This document shows, piece after piece, positions 44,101-52,662 of a stretch of 64,000 nt of DNA (position 1 is its first letter; the number at the start of each line of letters is the position of its first letter). A model generated the notes under the pieces. The model did no database searches, was not told the DNA's origin, and saw nothing but the letters and a program-made list of their open reading frames with translations. Both the position numbers and the translations under genes were made by a program. Source of the stretch: Ga0074130 sp035492055 (lineage in GTDB: Bacteria; Pseudomonadota; Gammaproteobacteria; Burkholderiales; Rhodocyclaceae); the NCBI GenBank assembly GCA_035492055.1, contig DATJJR010000011.1, positions 1-64,000 on the forward strand. The letters run 5' to 3'.

Positions 44101-45083
44101 AATTGCACATTCGCCTGATCGTGGATCTTGCCGAAGTTGTGGTTGAGGCGTTCGATCAGTTTCCAGTTGCCGTCCGGGTCAACCATCTTCCACGAGGCCA
44201 GGTTGTCGAGCGCGGTGCCCCACAACACGGCTTTCTTGCCACCGGCATTAGTAGCGATATTGCCGCCGACGCAGCAGGCGTCGGCTGAGGTCGGATCACA
44301 GGCGAAGACAAGATCCGCAGCTTCGGCCGCCTCCATGGCACGGCGGGTGACCACACCAGCGCCGGTAAATACGGTCGCATACGGACGATCTGCGCCTGGC
44401 AGAGTCTGTATCTCGACCTTGCCGAGGTCGATGAGTTTCTCGGTATTGATGACCACCGACTTCGCCGACAGCGGAATGGCGCCGCCGGTATAGCCGGTGC
44501 CGCCGCCGCGCGGAATGATGGTCAGACCGAGCTCGATGCAGCCGCGCACCAGCGGCCCGATCTCTTCCTCGGTGTCAGGGTAGAGGACGACAAAAGGATA
44601 TTCGACGCGCCAGTCGGTCGCATCGGTGACATGCGACACGCGCGCCAGACCATCGAAAGCAATGTTGTCCTTGCGTGTATGTCGAGCCAGGACACGCATG
44701 GCCTGCTTACGCAAGTCGTAGGTATCCGAAAAGTGGAGGGCGAATGCGTCTACCGCAGTGTTCGCGGCCTCGAGCAAGCGACCAACTTTCTCGTTGTCAC
44801 CGCGACGCTTGTCGATCTCGCGCAGGCGATGGCGCAACGCCTCGACCAGCGCCGCACGCCGATCGGGGTTGTCGAGCATGTCATCTTCGAGATAAGGGTT
44901 GCGCCGTACCGCCCAGATGTCACCGAGGACCTCATACAGCATGCGCGCGGATCGCCCCGTCACACGTTCCGTACGCAAGGTGTCGAGCACGCTCCACATC
45001 TCTTCGCCGAGCAGGCGGATCACGATTTCGCGATCGGAAAAGGATGTGTAGTTGTAGGGAATTTCGCGCAGACGAGCTGTCAT
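41187..45083 (-). CDS. DUF3683/FAD-oxidase/Fe-S/CCG fused oxidoreductase
   Basis: A 1298-residue respiratory-type dehydrogenase. The N-terminal DUF3683-like helical region covers about 1-150. An FAD-binding PCMH domain begins near 160 (IIPRGGGTGYTGG at 189-201). The FAD-oxidase C domain has HMHAGDGNVHTNI (706-718) and GEHGIG (751-756). Two [4Fe-4S] clusters use Cys828, 831, 834, 838 and Cys890, 893, 896, 900. Two CCG domains follow (YFPGCG, CCGYP; HDPCH, RCCGESG). This resembles GlcD plus GlcF, or a D-lactate or glycolate dehydrogenase in one chain. The substrate is unknown. The start at 45083 is chosen because the longer frame overlaps the divergent MATE gene. Confidence 0.88.
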   Translation of the reverse strand: MTARLREIPYNYTSFSDREIVIRLLGEEMWSVLDTLRTERVTGRSARMLYEVLGDIWAVRRNPYLEDDMLDNPDRRAALVEALRHRLREIDKRRGDNEKVGRLLEAANTAVDAFALHFSDTYDLRKQAMRVLARHTRKDNIAFDGLARVSHVTDATDWRVEYPFVVLYPDTEEEIGPLVRGCIELGLTIIPRGGGTGYTGGAIPLSAKSVVINTEKLIDLGKVEIQTLPGADRPYATVFTGAGVVTRRAMEAAEAADLVFACDPTSADACCVGGNIATNAGGKKAVLWGTALDNLASWKMVDPDGNWKLIERLNHNFGKIHDQANVQFRVRTYAPDDAGCSKPVKEELIELPGAKFRKVGLGKDVTDKFLGGLPGVQKEGTDGIITSATWILHRMPTHTRTFCLEFFGQVREAVPSIVEITDYLKTLSGGAGGENKGSHPVLLAGLEHLDERYVRAVGYATKAKRHGRPKMVLIGDVVGDDETSVMAAASEVVRMTNLRGAEGFIAVTPDMRKKFWLDRGRTAAIAKHTNAFKINEDVVIPLPRMGDYCDGIERFNIELSLTNKLALCDRLTAFFNGEQGDIPLDVADTGLDRDVLLGDRRERALELLATTRVRWQWLYDNLDTPLAQAEAQFAQYGIEADELTNRAASPSLFHRMQDYSVRVSWVREIREPLDVMFSGDPYRSIRERMKAIHKEVLRGRVFVALHMHAGDGNVHTNIPVNSDHYQMLATATHTVERIMKLAKSLGGVISGEHGIGLTKLEFLDEEEIAPFRAYKAKIDPHGRFNQGKLLPGADLSKAYTPSFSLLGTESLIMEQSSIGKINESIKDCLRCGKCKPVCSTHVPRANLLYSPRNKILATSLLTEAFLYEEQTRRGISLKHFDEFSDVADHCTVCHKCVTPCPVDIDFGDVSIAMRNLLREQGKRKFNPGTAAAMAFLNAKDPATIKLIRTGMIEWGYKAQRLGYKLGKALGLTRDVVKHPPATLGKPPVKAQIIHFINKPMPGNLPKRTSRALLDIEDDKVVPVIRDPQKVNAADYNGDAVFYFPGCGSERLFSQVGLATQAMLYHVGAQTVLPPGYLCCGYPQTSAGDEVKGQKITTDNRVLFHRVANTLNYLDIKTVIVSCGTCMDQLQKYEFEKIFPGCRLLDIHEYLLEKGVKLNGVQGMRYMYHDPCHTPMKTHNPLKTVNTLMGQPVALSDRCCGESGTLAATRPDISTQVRFRKQEEIEKGAAALRADNFDGDVKILTSCPSCLQGLSRYNDDAGTEADYIVVEMAKTVLGNDWMKDYVAAANNGGIERVLL

Positions 45084-45204
45084 TTTTATGGGGTAGTGCC
45101 GCAAAAATACGATTCTAAAGTATTGCGCTGCAACACAAAATACCGGATGCATCAAAGCTTTATATGCAGATGCACGACGGGCTTGGGGTAAACTCCGCCG
45201 CCTC

Positions 45205-46542
45205 ATGAAATCGCTCAACTTCCGTTCCCATTTCAGCAACATCTTCCAGATTGCCTGGCCGGTGTTGGTTTCCCAACTCGCACTGACGGGCTACGGCGTG
45301 CTAGACACCGTCATGGCCGGGCGCCTCGGTGCCGTCGAACTGGCTGGCGTCGGCATTGGCGCAGTGATTTCGCTGACCATCATGGTCACTTGCAGCGGGG
45401 TGCTGCTGGCACTGACGCCGCTGATCGCTCACTTGCATGGCGCTGACAAACATGAAGATGTCGGCGAAGAAGTACGTCAAAGCCTGTGGGTCGCACTGGG
45501 CGTAACGATCATCGCCATGCTGCTGATGCAGTTCCCCGAGCCGATTCTCAAGCTCGCCGCCATGCCGGCGGATGTGGAGCAACATGCGCGCGCCTACCTG
45601 ATTGCCAATAGTTGGGCCGCGCCCGGCCTCATGGTGTTCCGCGTCTTCACCGGCCTGTCCACCGGAATTGGCGAACCACGCGCGGCAATGCGTTTCTATC
45701 TGCTCGGCCTTGTGCTGAAATTGCCGCTCAATTTTCTGTTGCTGCCGCATTTCGGTGGTGCAGGCTGTGCGTGGGCAACAGCCATCGTAAACACTGTGAA
45801 TGCGGTGCTCGCCTGGGGCTGGGGCGCATATACCGGTCGCTACAGGGATTTCCATGTGTTCGCGCGCTTCAGTGCGCCGCGCTGGCCAGCGATCCGGGAA
45901 TTCCTCAAGCTCGGCCTGCCGATCGGCGCAAGCTTTCTGATCGACATCTCGGCCTTTGCGTCGATGGCATTGTTCATCGCCCGCTTCGGTCCGGCGACGT
46001 CCGGTGCGCACCAAATTGCCGCCAATCTGACCTCATTCACCTACATGCTGCCGATGTCGCTGGGCATCGGTGCCTCGGTGTTGTCGGGTCGTGCATTGGG
46101 CGGCGGCGATCCTGCCCTGGCGCGTCGTGTCGGCAGCGTCTGTCTGATCGCCGCCGTCGGCCTGGGATTGATCACGAGCGCACTTCTCTTCTTGGGCGCA
46201 CCGTTGCTCGCACATGCTTACACCAACGATCCAAGCGTGTATCCGATTGCCGTCACGCTGATCAAATTCGTTGCGCTGTATCACATTGCCGATGCGCTGC
46301 AGGCTTCTACGATCAACGTGCTGCGCGGCTTCAAGCGCACGACCGTACCGATGGTGGTGTATGCCGTCGCGCTCTGGGGCGTCGGTCTCGGCGGCGGTTA
46401 CTGGCTGGGCATTACGCACGGGCTCGGCGCACCCGGCTTCTGGCTCGGCGGTGCAGTCAGCCTGGCTATCGCTGGCGTGTCAGTGACCATCTACTTCCTG
46501 CGGATTTCTCGCGTACCTGATCAGGCAGCGCATCCAGCGTAA
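45205..46542 (+). CDS. MATE-family efflux transporter
   Basis: A 445-residue multidrug and toxin extrusion exporter (Na+ or H+ coupled) of the NorM/DinF type. Twelve hydrophobic segments are visible in two bundles. The N-terminal half has AWPVLVSQLALTGYGVLDT and AGRLGAVELAGVGIG. The second repeat starts LGLPIGASFLIDISAF and has ARFGPATSGAHQIAANLT. It is divergent from the large oxidoreductase. Its 3' end overlaps the convergent cobC gene by 77 bp. Confidence 0.93.
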   Translation: MKSLNFRSHFSNIFQIAWPVLVSQLALTGYGVLDTVMAGRLGAVELAGVGIGAVISLTIMVTCSGVLLALTPLIAHLHGADKHEDVGEEVRQSLWVALGVTIIAMLLMQFPEPILKLAAMPADVEQHARAYLIANSWAAPGLMVFRVFTGLSTGIGEPRAAMRFYLLGLVLKLPLNFLLLPHFGGAGCAWATAIVNTVNAVLAWGWGAYTGRYRDFHVFARFSAPRWPAIREFLKLGLPIGASFLIDISAFASMALFIARFGPATSGAHQIAANLTSFTYMLPMSLGIGASVLSGRALGGGDPALARRVGSVCLIAAVGLGLITSALLFLGAPLLAHAYTNDPSVYPIAVTLIKFVALYHIADALQASTINVLRGFKRTTVPMVVYAVALWGVGLGGGYWLGITHGLGAPGFWLGGAVSLAIAGVSVTIYFLRISRVPDQAAHPA

Positions 46543-47029
46543 TCACTTCCGCATGCGCAAACCGCAGCGACAGCCATTCGTCCTGCGGTAGCGCCAGCAA
46601 TTCGCCGACGACGATTTTCATCACGCCTGCGTGCGTGACCCAGACGCAATCGCGCCCATCGAGATCGGCCAGCGCCTGCCGCACACGCAGGCGCATCTGC
46701 GCCACGCTCTCGCCACCGTGGGCATTGAAACCCAGGGGATCGGCTGCCCATGCATCCAATTGCGTACGGGAAATGTCCTGCCAGTCCTGCATTTCCCATG
46801 CGCCGAAATCCAGCTCACGCAACCGTGCATCGATATCGACATGAGGGAACAAGGTTGTCGCAAACGCCACGCAGCGCTGCAAGGGGCTGCTGATCACACG
46901 AACATCCGATGGCAAAGTCGGCAAAGCCATCTTCATTGGCCATGATTCCCGCAAAGGCAGATCGGTACGGCCGTAGCAAATACCCTCGCCGATATCCGGC
47001 TGCGGATGGCGAATCAGGAAAAGACGCAC
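46466..47029 (-). CDS. cobC: Alpha-ribazole phosphatase-like histidine phosphatase
   Basis: Removes phosphate in the lower-ligand branch of cobalamin synthesis. It has 187 residues. The histidine phosphatase motif is FLIRHPQP (catalytic His8), with YGRTDLPL, SSPLQRC, ELDFGAWE and the second catalytic His in WVTHAGVMK. Context decides the name: it overlaps cobS by 16 bp and follows cobT-cobS. The start codon is GTG. Its 3' end overlaps the MATE gene by 77 bp on the opposite strand. Confidence 0.88.
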   Translation of the reverse strand: MRLFLIRHPQPDIGEGICYGRTDLPLRESWPMKMALPTLPSDVRVISSPLQRCVAFATTLFPHVDIDARLRELDFGAWEMQDWQDISRTQLDAWAADPLGFNAHGGESVAQMRLRVRQALADLDGRDCVWVTHAGVMKIVVGELLALPQDEWLSLRFAHAEVITLDALPDQVREKSAGSRWSLTRQR

Positions 47030-47763
47030 AACACACCGAGGTAAAACGCAACTTCACAGAGTTGCTGTGTCGCACCGAGGACATCGCCGGTGTAACCGCC
47101 AATACGGCGCAATGTGTAGCCTCGCATCAACCATGTCACAACAATCACCGCAATCAGGCCTTGAACGGCCTGATGCAGAGGCAGCAGCGCAATCGGCAGC
47201 AGGCCGAACAGACAGGCCGCGGCAAACTCACCACGCCGCATGCGCACTGCCAGCGGCTTTGATTTCCCGTTCTCATCGCGCACATAGTCGAGCGTAAAGA
47301 TCAGGCTGGTTGCTGCAGCACGCGAAATTGCATGCCCGGCAACAAGTGACGGCAACACCGCAACGCCAAGCGAAATCAGCGCATTCCATTTCAGAAGCAG
47401 CAGCATGCACATGCCGATGGCGCCGTAGCTGCCGATGCGCGAATCTTTCATGATGGCCAACACTTGGGCCTTGTCCCAACCGCCGCCGAAGCCATCGCAA
47501 CTATCAGCAAAACCGTCTTCATGAAACGCGCCGGTGGCAAACAACGTTGCTGCCATGCCAAGTAACACGGCCAGCGATACAGGCAGTACAAGCGTTGCAA
47601 GCCAGGTCACACCGGCGCCGATAGCGCCGATGATCCAGCCGATCAAAGGAAAATAGCGCGTCGAACGATCCAGTTGATCCTGGCTATGTCCTACCCACGC
47701 CGGAACAGGCAGACGCGTGAAGAAACGCAAGGCAGCAAGGAAACGTTCAAGTTCGATGCGCAT
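47014..47763 (-). CDS. cobS: Adenosylcobinamide-GDP ribazoletransferase (cobalamin synthase)
   Basis: Membrane enzyme joining alpha-ribazole to adenosylcobinamide-GDP. It has 249 residues. The signature ATGAFHEDGFADSCDGFGGG carries the DGxAD metal residues. An early FFTRLPVPAWV and several hydrophobic segments are present, as is GSYGAIGMCMLLLLKW. It lies 8 bp after cobT and overlaps cobC by 16 bp. Confidence 0.95.
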   Translation of the reverse strand: MRIELERFLAALRFFTRLPVPAWVGHSQDQLDRSTRYFPLIGWIIGAIGAGVTWLATLVLPVSLAVLLGMAATLFATGAFHEDGFADSCDGFGGGWDKAQVLAIMKDSRIGSYGAIGMCMLLLLKWNALISLGVAVLPSLVAGHAISRAAATSLIFTLDYVRDENGKSKPLAVRMRRGEFAAACLFGLLPIALLPLHQAVQGLIAVIVVTWLMRGYTLRRIGGYTGDVLGATQQLCEVAFYLGVLCVFS

Positions 47764-47771
47764 GTAGATGC

Positions 47772-48782
47772 TCAGTCTTTGTCGCTGACACCAGCGGAAT
47801 CGAAGCTCGCCATTTCATCAAGGAAGGCGCACGCTGCCCGCAACAACGGCCAAGCCAGCGCTGCGCCGGTGCCCTCGCCCAAACGCAGGCCAAGTTGCAA
47901 CAAGGGCTGTGCATTCAAGTGGCCTAATTGAACGACGTGCCCGGCCTCATCCGAACAGTGCGCGAAGACACAGCATTCACGCACGCTCGGATTGATTGCC
48001 ACGGCGACCAGCAGCGCTGCGGTGACGATAAAGCCATCGATCACGAGCACCATGCGTCGTTCCACTGCAGCAAGCATGGCCCCCACCAGCATGGCAATCT
48101 CAAAACCGCCAAAGCGTGCCAGAACAGCATGCGGATCATCACTACGTTCAGGCCAGATGGACAAGGCGAGTGCCAGCAAAATCTGTTTGCGATTGAAACC
48201 GGCATCGTCGATACCGGTGCCACGCCCCACGCACTCCACCAATGGCACACCGGTCATACAATGCGTGAGCAACGATGCAGAGGCCGTATTGCCAATGCCC
48301 ATTTCACCAAAACCGATCGCATTGCAACCTTCGGCATGCAGGCGCGCAATCGCATCGGCGCCATGACGCATTGCCGTTTCGCATTGTTCCGCAGTCATTG
48401 CCGCGCCATCCAGATAACTCGCCGTGCCATGTGCCACCTTGGCATCCAGCAAATCTTCGCGCGCACCGAAGTCATGATTCACGCCAGCATCGGCAATCAC
48501 CAAACCCAAGCCCGCCTGACGCGCAAACACGTTGATCGCCGCACCCCCGGCGAGAAAGTTTTCGACCATCTGCCAAGTAACTTCTTGCGGATAGGCAGAC
48601 AGGCCAGCGCGCGCTGCACCATGATCACCGGCGCAAACAAGAATGTGCGGATTGCGCAGTTGCGGAGTCAAGGTTTGCTGGATCAAACCCAGTTGCAAAG
48701 CCAGCGTTTCAAGTTGCCCCAGGGCACCGAGCGGCTTGGTCTTGGTATCGATCTTGGCGTGCAGTTCGGTGGCGAGCGTCAT
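47772..48782 (-). CDS. cobT: Nicotinate-nucleotide--dimethylbenzimidazole phosphoribosyltransferase
   Basis: Makes alpha-ribazole-5'-phosphate from dimethylbenzimidazole. It has 336 residues. Signatures are CAGDHGAARAGLSAYPQ, VTWQMVENFLAGGAAINVF, the FGEMGIGNTASASLL loop and RGTGIDDAG. It is the first gene of the minus-strand cobT-cobS-cobC unit and divergent from cobU. No riboswitch is evident in the 127-bp gap between them. Confidence 0.96.
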   Translation of the reverse strand: MTLATELHAKIDTKTKPLGALGQLETLALQLGLIQQTLTPQLRNPHILVCAGDHGAARAGLSAYPQEVTWQMVENFLAGGAAINVFARQAGLGLVIADAGVNHDFGAREDLLDAKVAHGTASYLDGAAMTAEQCETAMRHGADAIARLHAEGCNAIGFGEMGIGNTASASLLTHCMTGVPLVECVGRGTGIDDAGFNRKQILLALALSIWPERSDDPHAVLARFGGFEIAMLVGAMLAAVERRMVLVIDGFIVTAALLVAVAINPSVRECCVFAHCSDEAGHVVQLGHLNAQPLLQLGLRLGEGTGAALAWPLLRAACAFLDEMASFDSAGVSDKD

Positions 48783-48909
48783 GAGGAAATGGTGAATTGG
48801 AAAGCATGAATTTTCTCATGCTAACCTTCAAGGGATATCACAGGCAGATGACAAGATACGTTGCCGCATTCGGTATTGCTCGCCTTCTTAATGTGAATAC
48901 ATCCTAATC

Positions 48910-49428
48910 ATGATCGAATTCATCCTCGGCGGTGCCCGCTCCGGGAAAAGCCGGCTGGCAGAACAGAAAGCGCTCGAGAGCGGGCTTGCCGTCACTTATA
49001 TCGCCACCGCCGATCCAGTCGATCTGGACGACGATGCGGAAATGCGTGCGCGCATTGCGCATCATCAATCGCAACGGCCGGGCGACTGGTTGCTGATCGA
49101 AGAGCCCATGTATCTCGCCACGTTGCTGCAGGTGCAAGCTGCATCCGACAAATTGATTCTGATCGATTGCCTCACGTTGTGGTTGTCGAATCTACTGCAC
49201 AAGGGCGACGTGTTGCGTGAGACGCAAGGTTTAATCGATCTGTTGCCAACATTACCGGGGCATATCATTCTTGTCAGCAACGAAGTCGGGATGGGCATCG
49301 TTCCGTTGGGTGAATTGACGCGACGCTATGTCGATGAAGCGGGACGTCTGCATCAGCGCATCGCAGAAATTGCCGATAGCGTCACCTTTGTTGCCGCGGG
49401 CATTCCGCTGCAATTGAAGCCGCGATGA
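48910..49428 (+). CDS. cobU: Adenosylcobinamide kinase/guanylyltransferase
   Basis: Phosphorylates and guanylylates adenosylcobinamide. It has 172 residues. The P-loop is GGARSGKSRLAE at about 6-17. LIDCLTLWLSNLL and LVSNEVGMGIVP are family motifs, the second near the guanylylation region. The C-terminus ends VAAGIPLQLK. It is divergent from cobT and overlaps btuF by 4 bp (ATGA). Confidence 0.96.
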   Translation: MIEFILGGARSGKSRLAEQKALESGLAVTYIATADPVDLDDDAEMRARIAHHQSQRPGDWLLIEEPMYLATLLQVQAASDKLILIDCLTLWLSNLLHKGDVLRETQGLIDLLPTLPGHIILVSNEVGMGIVPLGELTRRYVDEAGRLHQRIAEIADSVTFVAAGIPLQLKPR

Positions 49429-50297
49429 AATTCCTGTTCGCATTATTTGCGCTCGGCGTTGCCGGCCTCGCGCACGCCGACATTGTTGTGCGCGATGACG
49501 CTGGCAACGATGTACATCTGGCGGGCCCTGCACAACGCATCATCAGTCTTGCGCCCAATCTGGCCGAACTCACTTACGCTGCGGGTGCAGGCGAGAAGCT
49601 CGTCGGCACCGTCGATTTCAGCGATTACCCAGAAGCGGCCAAAAAAGTACCGCGTATCGGTAATTACGCCAGCTTCGACATTGAAAACATCATTGCCGCA
49701 AAACCTGATCTCGTATTGGTCTGGCAAAGCGGCAATGCCGCAGCCAGCATCGAGCAGATGCGCAAACTCAAGCTGCCTTTGTTAATCGTCGAGCCGAAAG
49801 GCCTAGATGACATTCCACGCAATCTTGAACGCATCGGCATGCTTGCCGGCACCCAAACACAAGCCAACGCTGCGGCGCGGGATTTTCGCCAACGCCTGAC
49901 GGCATTGCAGTCGCGCTACCCAGGGCGCAAGCCGGTGCGCATGTTCTACGAAATCTGGGACAAACCGTTGATGACGGTCAATGGACAGCAAATCATCAGC
50001 GACGTCATGCGCCTCTGCGGCGGCGAGAACGTATTCGCAAACTTGAACTCACTCGCGCCGATCATTAGTGTGGAAGCTGTACTTGCCGCAAATCCGGATG
50101 TGATTGTCACAGGCGGCATGGGCACGCGCAATGCAAGCTGGCTTGAGCCTTGGAAAAAGTGGCCGCAGCTCAAGGCCACTGCGCGCGGCAATCTGTTCTT
50201 TATCGATCCGGATTTGCTGCAACGGGAAACACCGAGATTGCTGGAGGGTGCGGAGCAATTATGCAAGGTGCTCGATCAGGCCCGCCAGTCAAATTAA
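49425..50297 (+). CDS. btuF: Periplasmic cobalamin-binding protein
   Basis: Substrate-binding component of the B12 ABC importer. It has 290 residues. The signal peptide is about 1-18 (MKFLFALFALGVAGLAHA). The fold-specific RIISLAPNLAELTYAAGAGEKLVG, over 20 residues and thus cited by position at about 38-61, and ENIIAAKPDLVLVWQSG match BtuF. MGTRNASWLEPWKKWPQLKA lies near the C-terminus. It is coupled to cobU and convergent with the btuCD-cobO unit encoding its membrane partners. Confidence 0.93.
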   Translation: MKFLFALFALGVAGLAHADIVVRDDAGNDVHLAGPAQRIISLAPNLAELTYAAGAGEKLVGTVDFSDYPEAAKKVPRIGNYASFDIENIIAAKPDLVLVWQSGNAAASIEQMRKLKLPLLIVEPKGLDDIPRNLERIGMLAGTQTQANAAARDFRQRLTALQSRYPGRKPVRMFYEIWDKPLMTVNGQQIISDVMRLCGGENVFANLNSLAPIISVEAVLAANPDVIVTGGMGTRNASWLEPWKKWPQLKATARGNLFFIDPDLLQRETPRLLEGAEQLCKVLDQARQSN

Positions 50298-50319
50298 CTG
50301 GATTGACGTCTCGTCGGTA

Positions 50320-50922
50320 TCACCACTCCAGCCCCGGCATTGCCTTCACGCCTTCGTTGTAGGCGTGTTTGAGTAAGGTCATATCCGTGACCGTATCGGC
50401 AATCTCGATCAAAGCGTCCGGTGCCGCGCGGCCGGTGATGATGAGATGCTGCATCGTCGGGCGTGACTCGATAGCATCGATCACCTCATCCATATCCAGC
50501 CATTTGTAGTTGAGCGTGTAGGTGAACTCATCAAGGACAACCAGGTCGATCGCCGGGTTGCGCAGATGTTCGCAGGCGATCGCCCAGGCGGCACGTGCAG
50601 CTTTCGCATCACGCTCATCGTCTTGCGTATCCCAGGTGAAACCCTCGCCGCCGACATGCCATTGCACATTCGGTTGTGTGCGAAAGAAATCCTCTTCGCC
50701 CGTATCCGAGCGGCCCTTGATGAACTGCACAACGGCCACGTTCTGACCGTGGCCCAGCGCGCGCGCGACAACGCCAAAAGCCGACGAAGACTTGCCTTTA
50801 CCGTTACCGGTATGAATGACGAATACGCCACGCTCGATATTGGCCTCTGCGATGTGCTTGTCGATCAGCGCCTTCTTGCGCGCCATACGCGCAGCATGGC
50901 GCGCCTGTTTTTCTTCACTCAT
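50320..50922 (-). CDS. cobO: Corrinoid adenosyltransferase
   Basis: Adds the adenosyl group from ATP to cob(I)alamin or precursors. It has 200 residues, CobA/BtuR type. The P-loop is HTGNGKGKSSSAFG, followed by VAVVQFIKG. VVLDEFTYTLNYKWLD and IITGRAAPDALIEIADT are class signatures. The ATG at 50922 (MSEEKQARHA) is chosen over a frame extension of 15 residues that would run into btuD. It lies 16 bp after btuD at the end of the btuB-btuC-btuD-cobO unit. Confidence 0.95.
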   Translation of the reverse strand: MSEEKQARHAARMARKKALIDKHIAEANIERGVFVIHTGNGKGKSSSAFGVVARALGHGQNVAVVQFIKGRSDTGEEDFFRTQPNVQWHVGGEGFTWDTQDDERDAKAARAAWAIACEHLRNPAIDLVVLDEFTYTLNYKWLDMDEVIDAIESRPTMQHLIITGRAAPDALIEIADTVTDMTLLKHAYNEGVKAMPGLEW

Positions 50923-50938
50923 GGGAAACTCGCTTTCG

Positions 50939-51694
50939 TTATTCAGGAATAAACCATTGCGCGCCATTGTCCTGCAGTGCGCGCAAAGGATGACCGTAAA
51001 GTTTTTGCAAATTGGCCGCTGTTATCACGTCTGCACTAGCGCCGTGCAGCCATGTACCGTCATCGAACATGAGCATGGCTTCATCGAAACGGCGCAATGC
51101 CAGATTGGGTTCATGCAATACGGCAACGATGGCACGGCCTTGTCGTTTCTCTTCATCCAGCACACGCAAACAGGTCATGGCGTGATTCAGATCAAGATGG
51201 CTGAGCGGTTCGTCTAGCAGATAAATTTGCGGCGACTGCAGCAATGCCGTCGCCAATGCCAGCAATTGGCGTTCGCCGCCGGACAAGGTATGTACCTCGT
51301 GTGCGGCCATATGGGCAATGCCGACGCGCGACAAGGCTTGCATCGCCAAGGTCACGTCCGTATCGCTTTCGCTTGCCCATCGATCCAGATGCGGATGCCT
51401 GCCGATCAGCGCCGTTTGCAATACCGTTGCGCTGAAGGCATCGCTTTGCTGTTGCGCACACCACGCGCGGAAACGCGCAAGTTCGCGTGGCGCATACGCA
51501 TGCAGCGCACGGCCTGCCAGATCAACGTGGCCTGACGCAGGACGCAAACCTGCCAGTGTCGCCAGCAATGTACTTTTGCCGGCGCCGTTGCGGCCGAGAA
51601 TGGCGAGCGAACGGCCTGCCGCGAGATTGAATCGCACACCGCGACACAGCATGCACCCGCCGATGTTGATATCGAGATCGCGTATGTGCAGCAT
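50939..51694 (-). CDS. btuD: Cobalamin ABC transporter ATP-binding protein
   Basis: ATPase of the B12 importer. It has 251 residues from the ATG at 51694. Walker A is LGRNGAGKSTLL, the ABC signature HTLSGGERQ, and Walker B YLLDEPLSHLD, with switch His in VLHEPN. The start shares one base with the btuC stop. FecE/FepC-type siderophore ATPases look similar; assignment to B12 comes from btuB, btuF and the riboswitch. A longer frame from 51844 lies inside btuC. Confidence 0.9.
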   Translation of the reverse strand: MLHIRDLDINIGGCMLCRGVRFNLAAGRSLAILGRNGAGKSTLLATLAGLRPASGHVDLAGRALHAYAPRELARFRAWCAQQQSDAFSATVLQTALIGRHPHLDRWASESDTDVTLAMQALSRVGIAHMAAHEVHTLSGGERQLLALATALLQSPQIYLLDEPLSHLDLNHAMTCLRVLDEEKRQGRAIVAVLHEPNLALRRFDEAMLMFDDGTWLHGASADVITAANLQKLYGHPLRALQDNGAQWFIPE

Positions 51695-52662
51695 CAGCGA
51701 TTTTCCTCGCGCGACAACAGCCAAAGGAATAAAGGCACACCGATCAATGCCGTGAGCGCGCCGATCGGAAGCTGCTGTGGCGCAATCAGCGTCCGTGCCA
51801 ATGTGTCCGCCAACAAAAGCAACGTGCCGCCACCGAGTACACACGCCGGCAACAAAATGCGTTGATCGTTACCCAACGCCAGTCGCAATAGATGCGGAAC
51901 GATCAGGCCGACAAAGCCAATGCTGCCGCCTGTCGCAACTGCGCCACCGGTAAATACGGCGGCAAGAAAATAAGCGTAGAGACGCAAACGTTCGACCGGC
52001 ACACCGAGCGACGCAGCAATCCAATCGCCACGTGCAAGCGCATTGAGATCGCGCGCCAACGGCAGTACGCACAACACGCCGCCCGCCAACAGGCCAAATG
52101 TCGGCCACGGTTGCGTCGCTTGTGCGAGATCGCCAATCAACCAAAACACCATGCCGCGCAAACTGCGGTCCGGCGCTAATGTCAGCAATAACGACACGAT
52201 TGCACCGCAGCCGGAAGACACAACGATGCCGGTCAAAAGAAGCCGCGACTGCGTCCAGCTCTGCGACATCGCAGCCGCGCCGCGCGCCAAACCAAACACG
52301 ACAAACAAGGCAATCAAGGCACCGACAAAGGCGGCGCCATTCACAAACATGCTGCTCAGCCCGAACAACAAGGCCAGCAAAGCGCCCACCGATGCACCAC
52401 CGGAGACGCCCAGTACATAAGGATCACCCAGTGGATTGCGCAACAGCACTTGCATCAACGCACCCGCCAGCGCCAGCAGGCCGCCACAGGCAAATGCGCC
52501 GACGGCACGCGGCAAGCGCAATTGCAAGACGACATCAGAAGTAAAAAGGTCGGCCAGCGCAACATGCACGCTGCCGACCGATAGCGATAAAACAAAACCG
52601 GCAAGCGCCGCGCCAGTCAATGCAAACAACACGAAAGCATTGGCACGACGCGACACGGTCAT
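51694..52662 (-). CDS. btuC: Cobalamin ABC transporter permease
   Basis: Membrane subunit of the B12 importer, FecCD family. It has 322 residues. Ten hydrophobic segments are visible. The family motifs are LRLPRAVGAFACGGLLALAG, NPLGDPYVLGVSGGASVGA and GFVGLIVPHLLRL (the ATPase-coupling loop region). The ATG at 52662 shares a base with the btuB stop, and the end shares a base with btuD. A 25-residue longer frame overlaps btuB and is rejected. Confidence 0.93.
   Translation of the reverse strand: MTVSRRANAFVLFALTGAALAGFVLSLSVGSVHVALADLFTSDVVLQLRLPRAVGAFACGGLLALAGALMQVLLRNPLGDPYVLGVSGGASVGALLALLFGLSSMFVNGAAFVGALIALFVVFGLARGAAAMSQSWTQSRLLLTGIVVSSGCGAIVSLLLTLAPDRSLRGMVFWLIGDLAQATQPWPTFGLLAGGVLCVLPLARDLNALARGDWIAASLGVPVERLRLYAYFLAAVFTGGAVATGGSIGFVGLIVPHLLRLALGNDQRILLPACVLGGGTLLLLADTLARTLIAPQQLPIGALTALIGVPLFLWLLSREENR

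Noticed and set aside
45084..45242. N-terminal extension of the large oxidoreductase
   Set aside because: It overlaps the divergent MATE gene start and its composition is unlike the rest of the protein.
48783..48909. A second cobalamin riboswitch between cobT and cobU
   Set aside because: No B12 box or conserved core is present on either strand.
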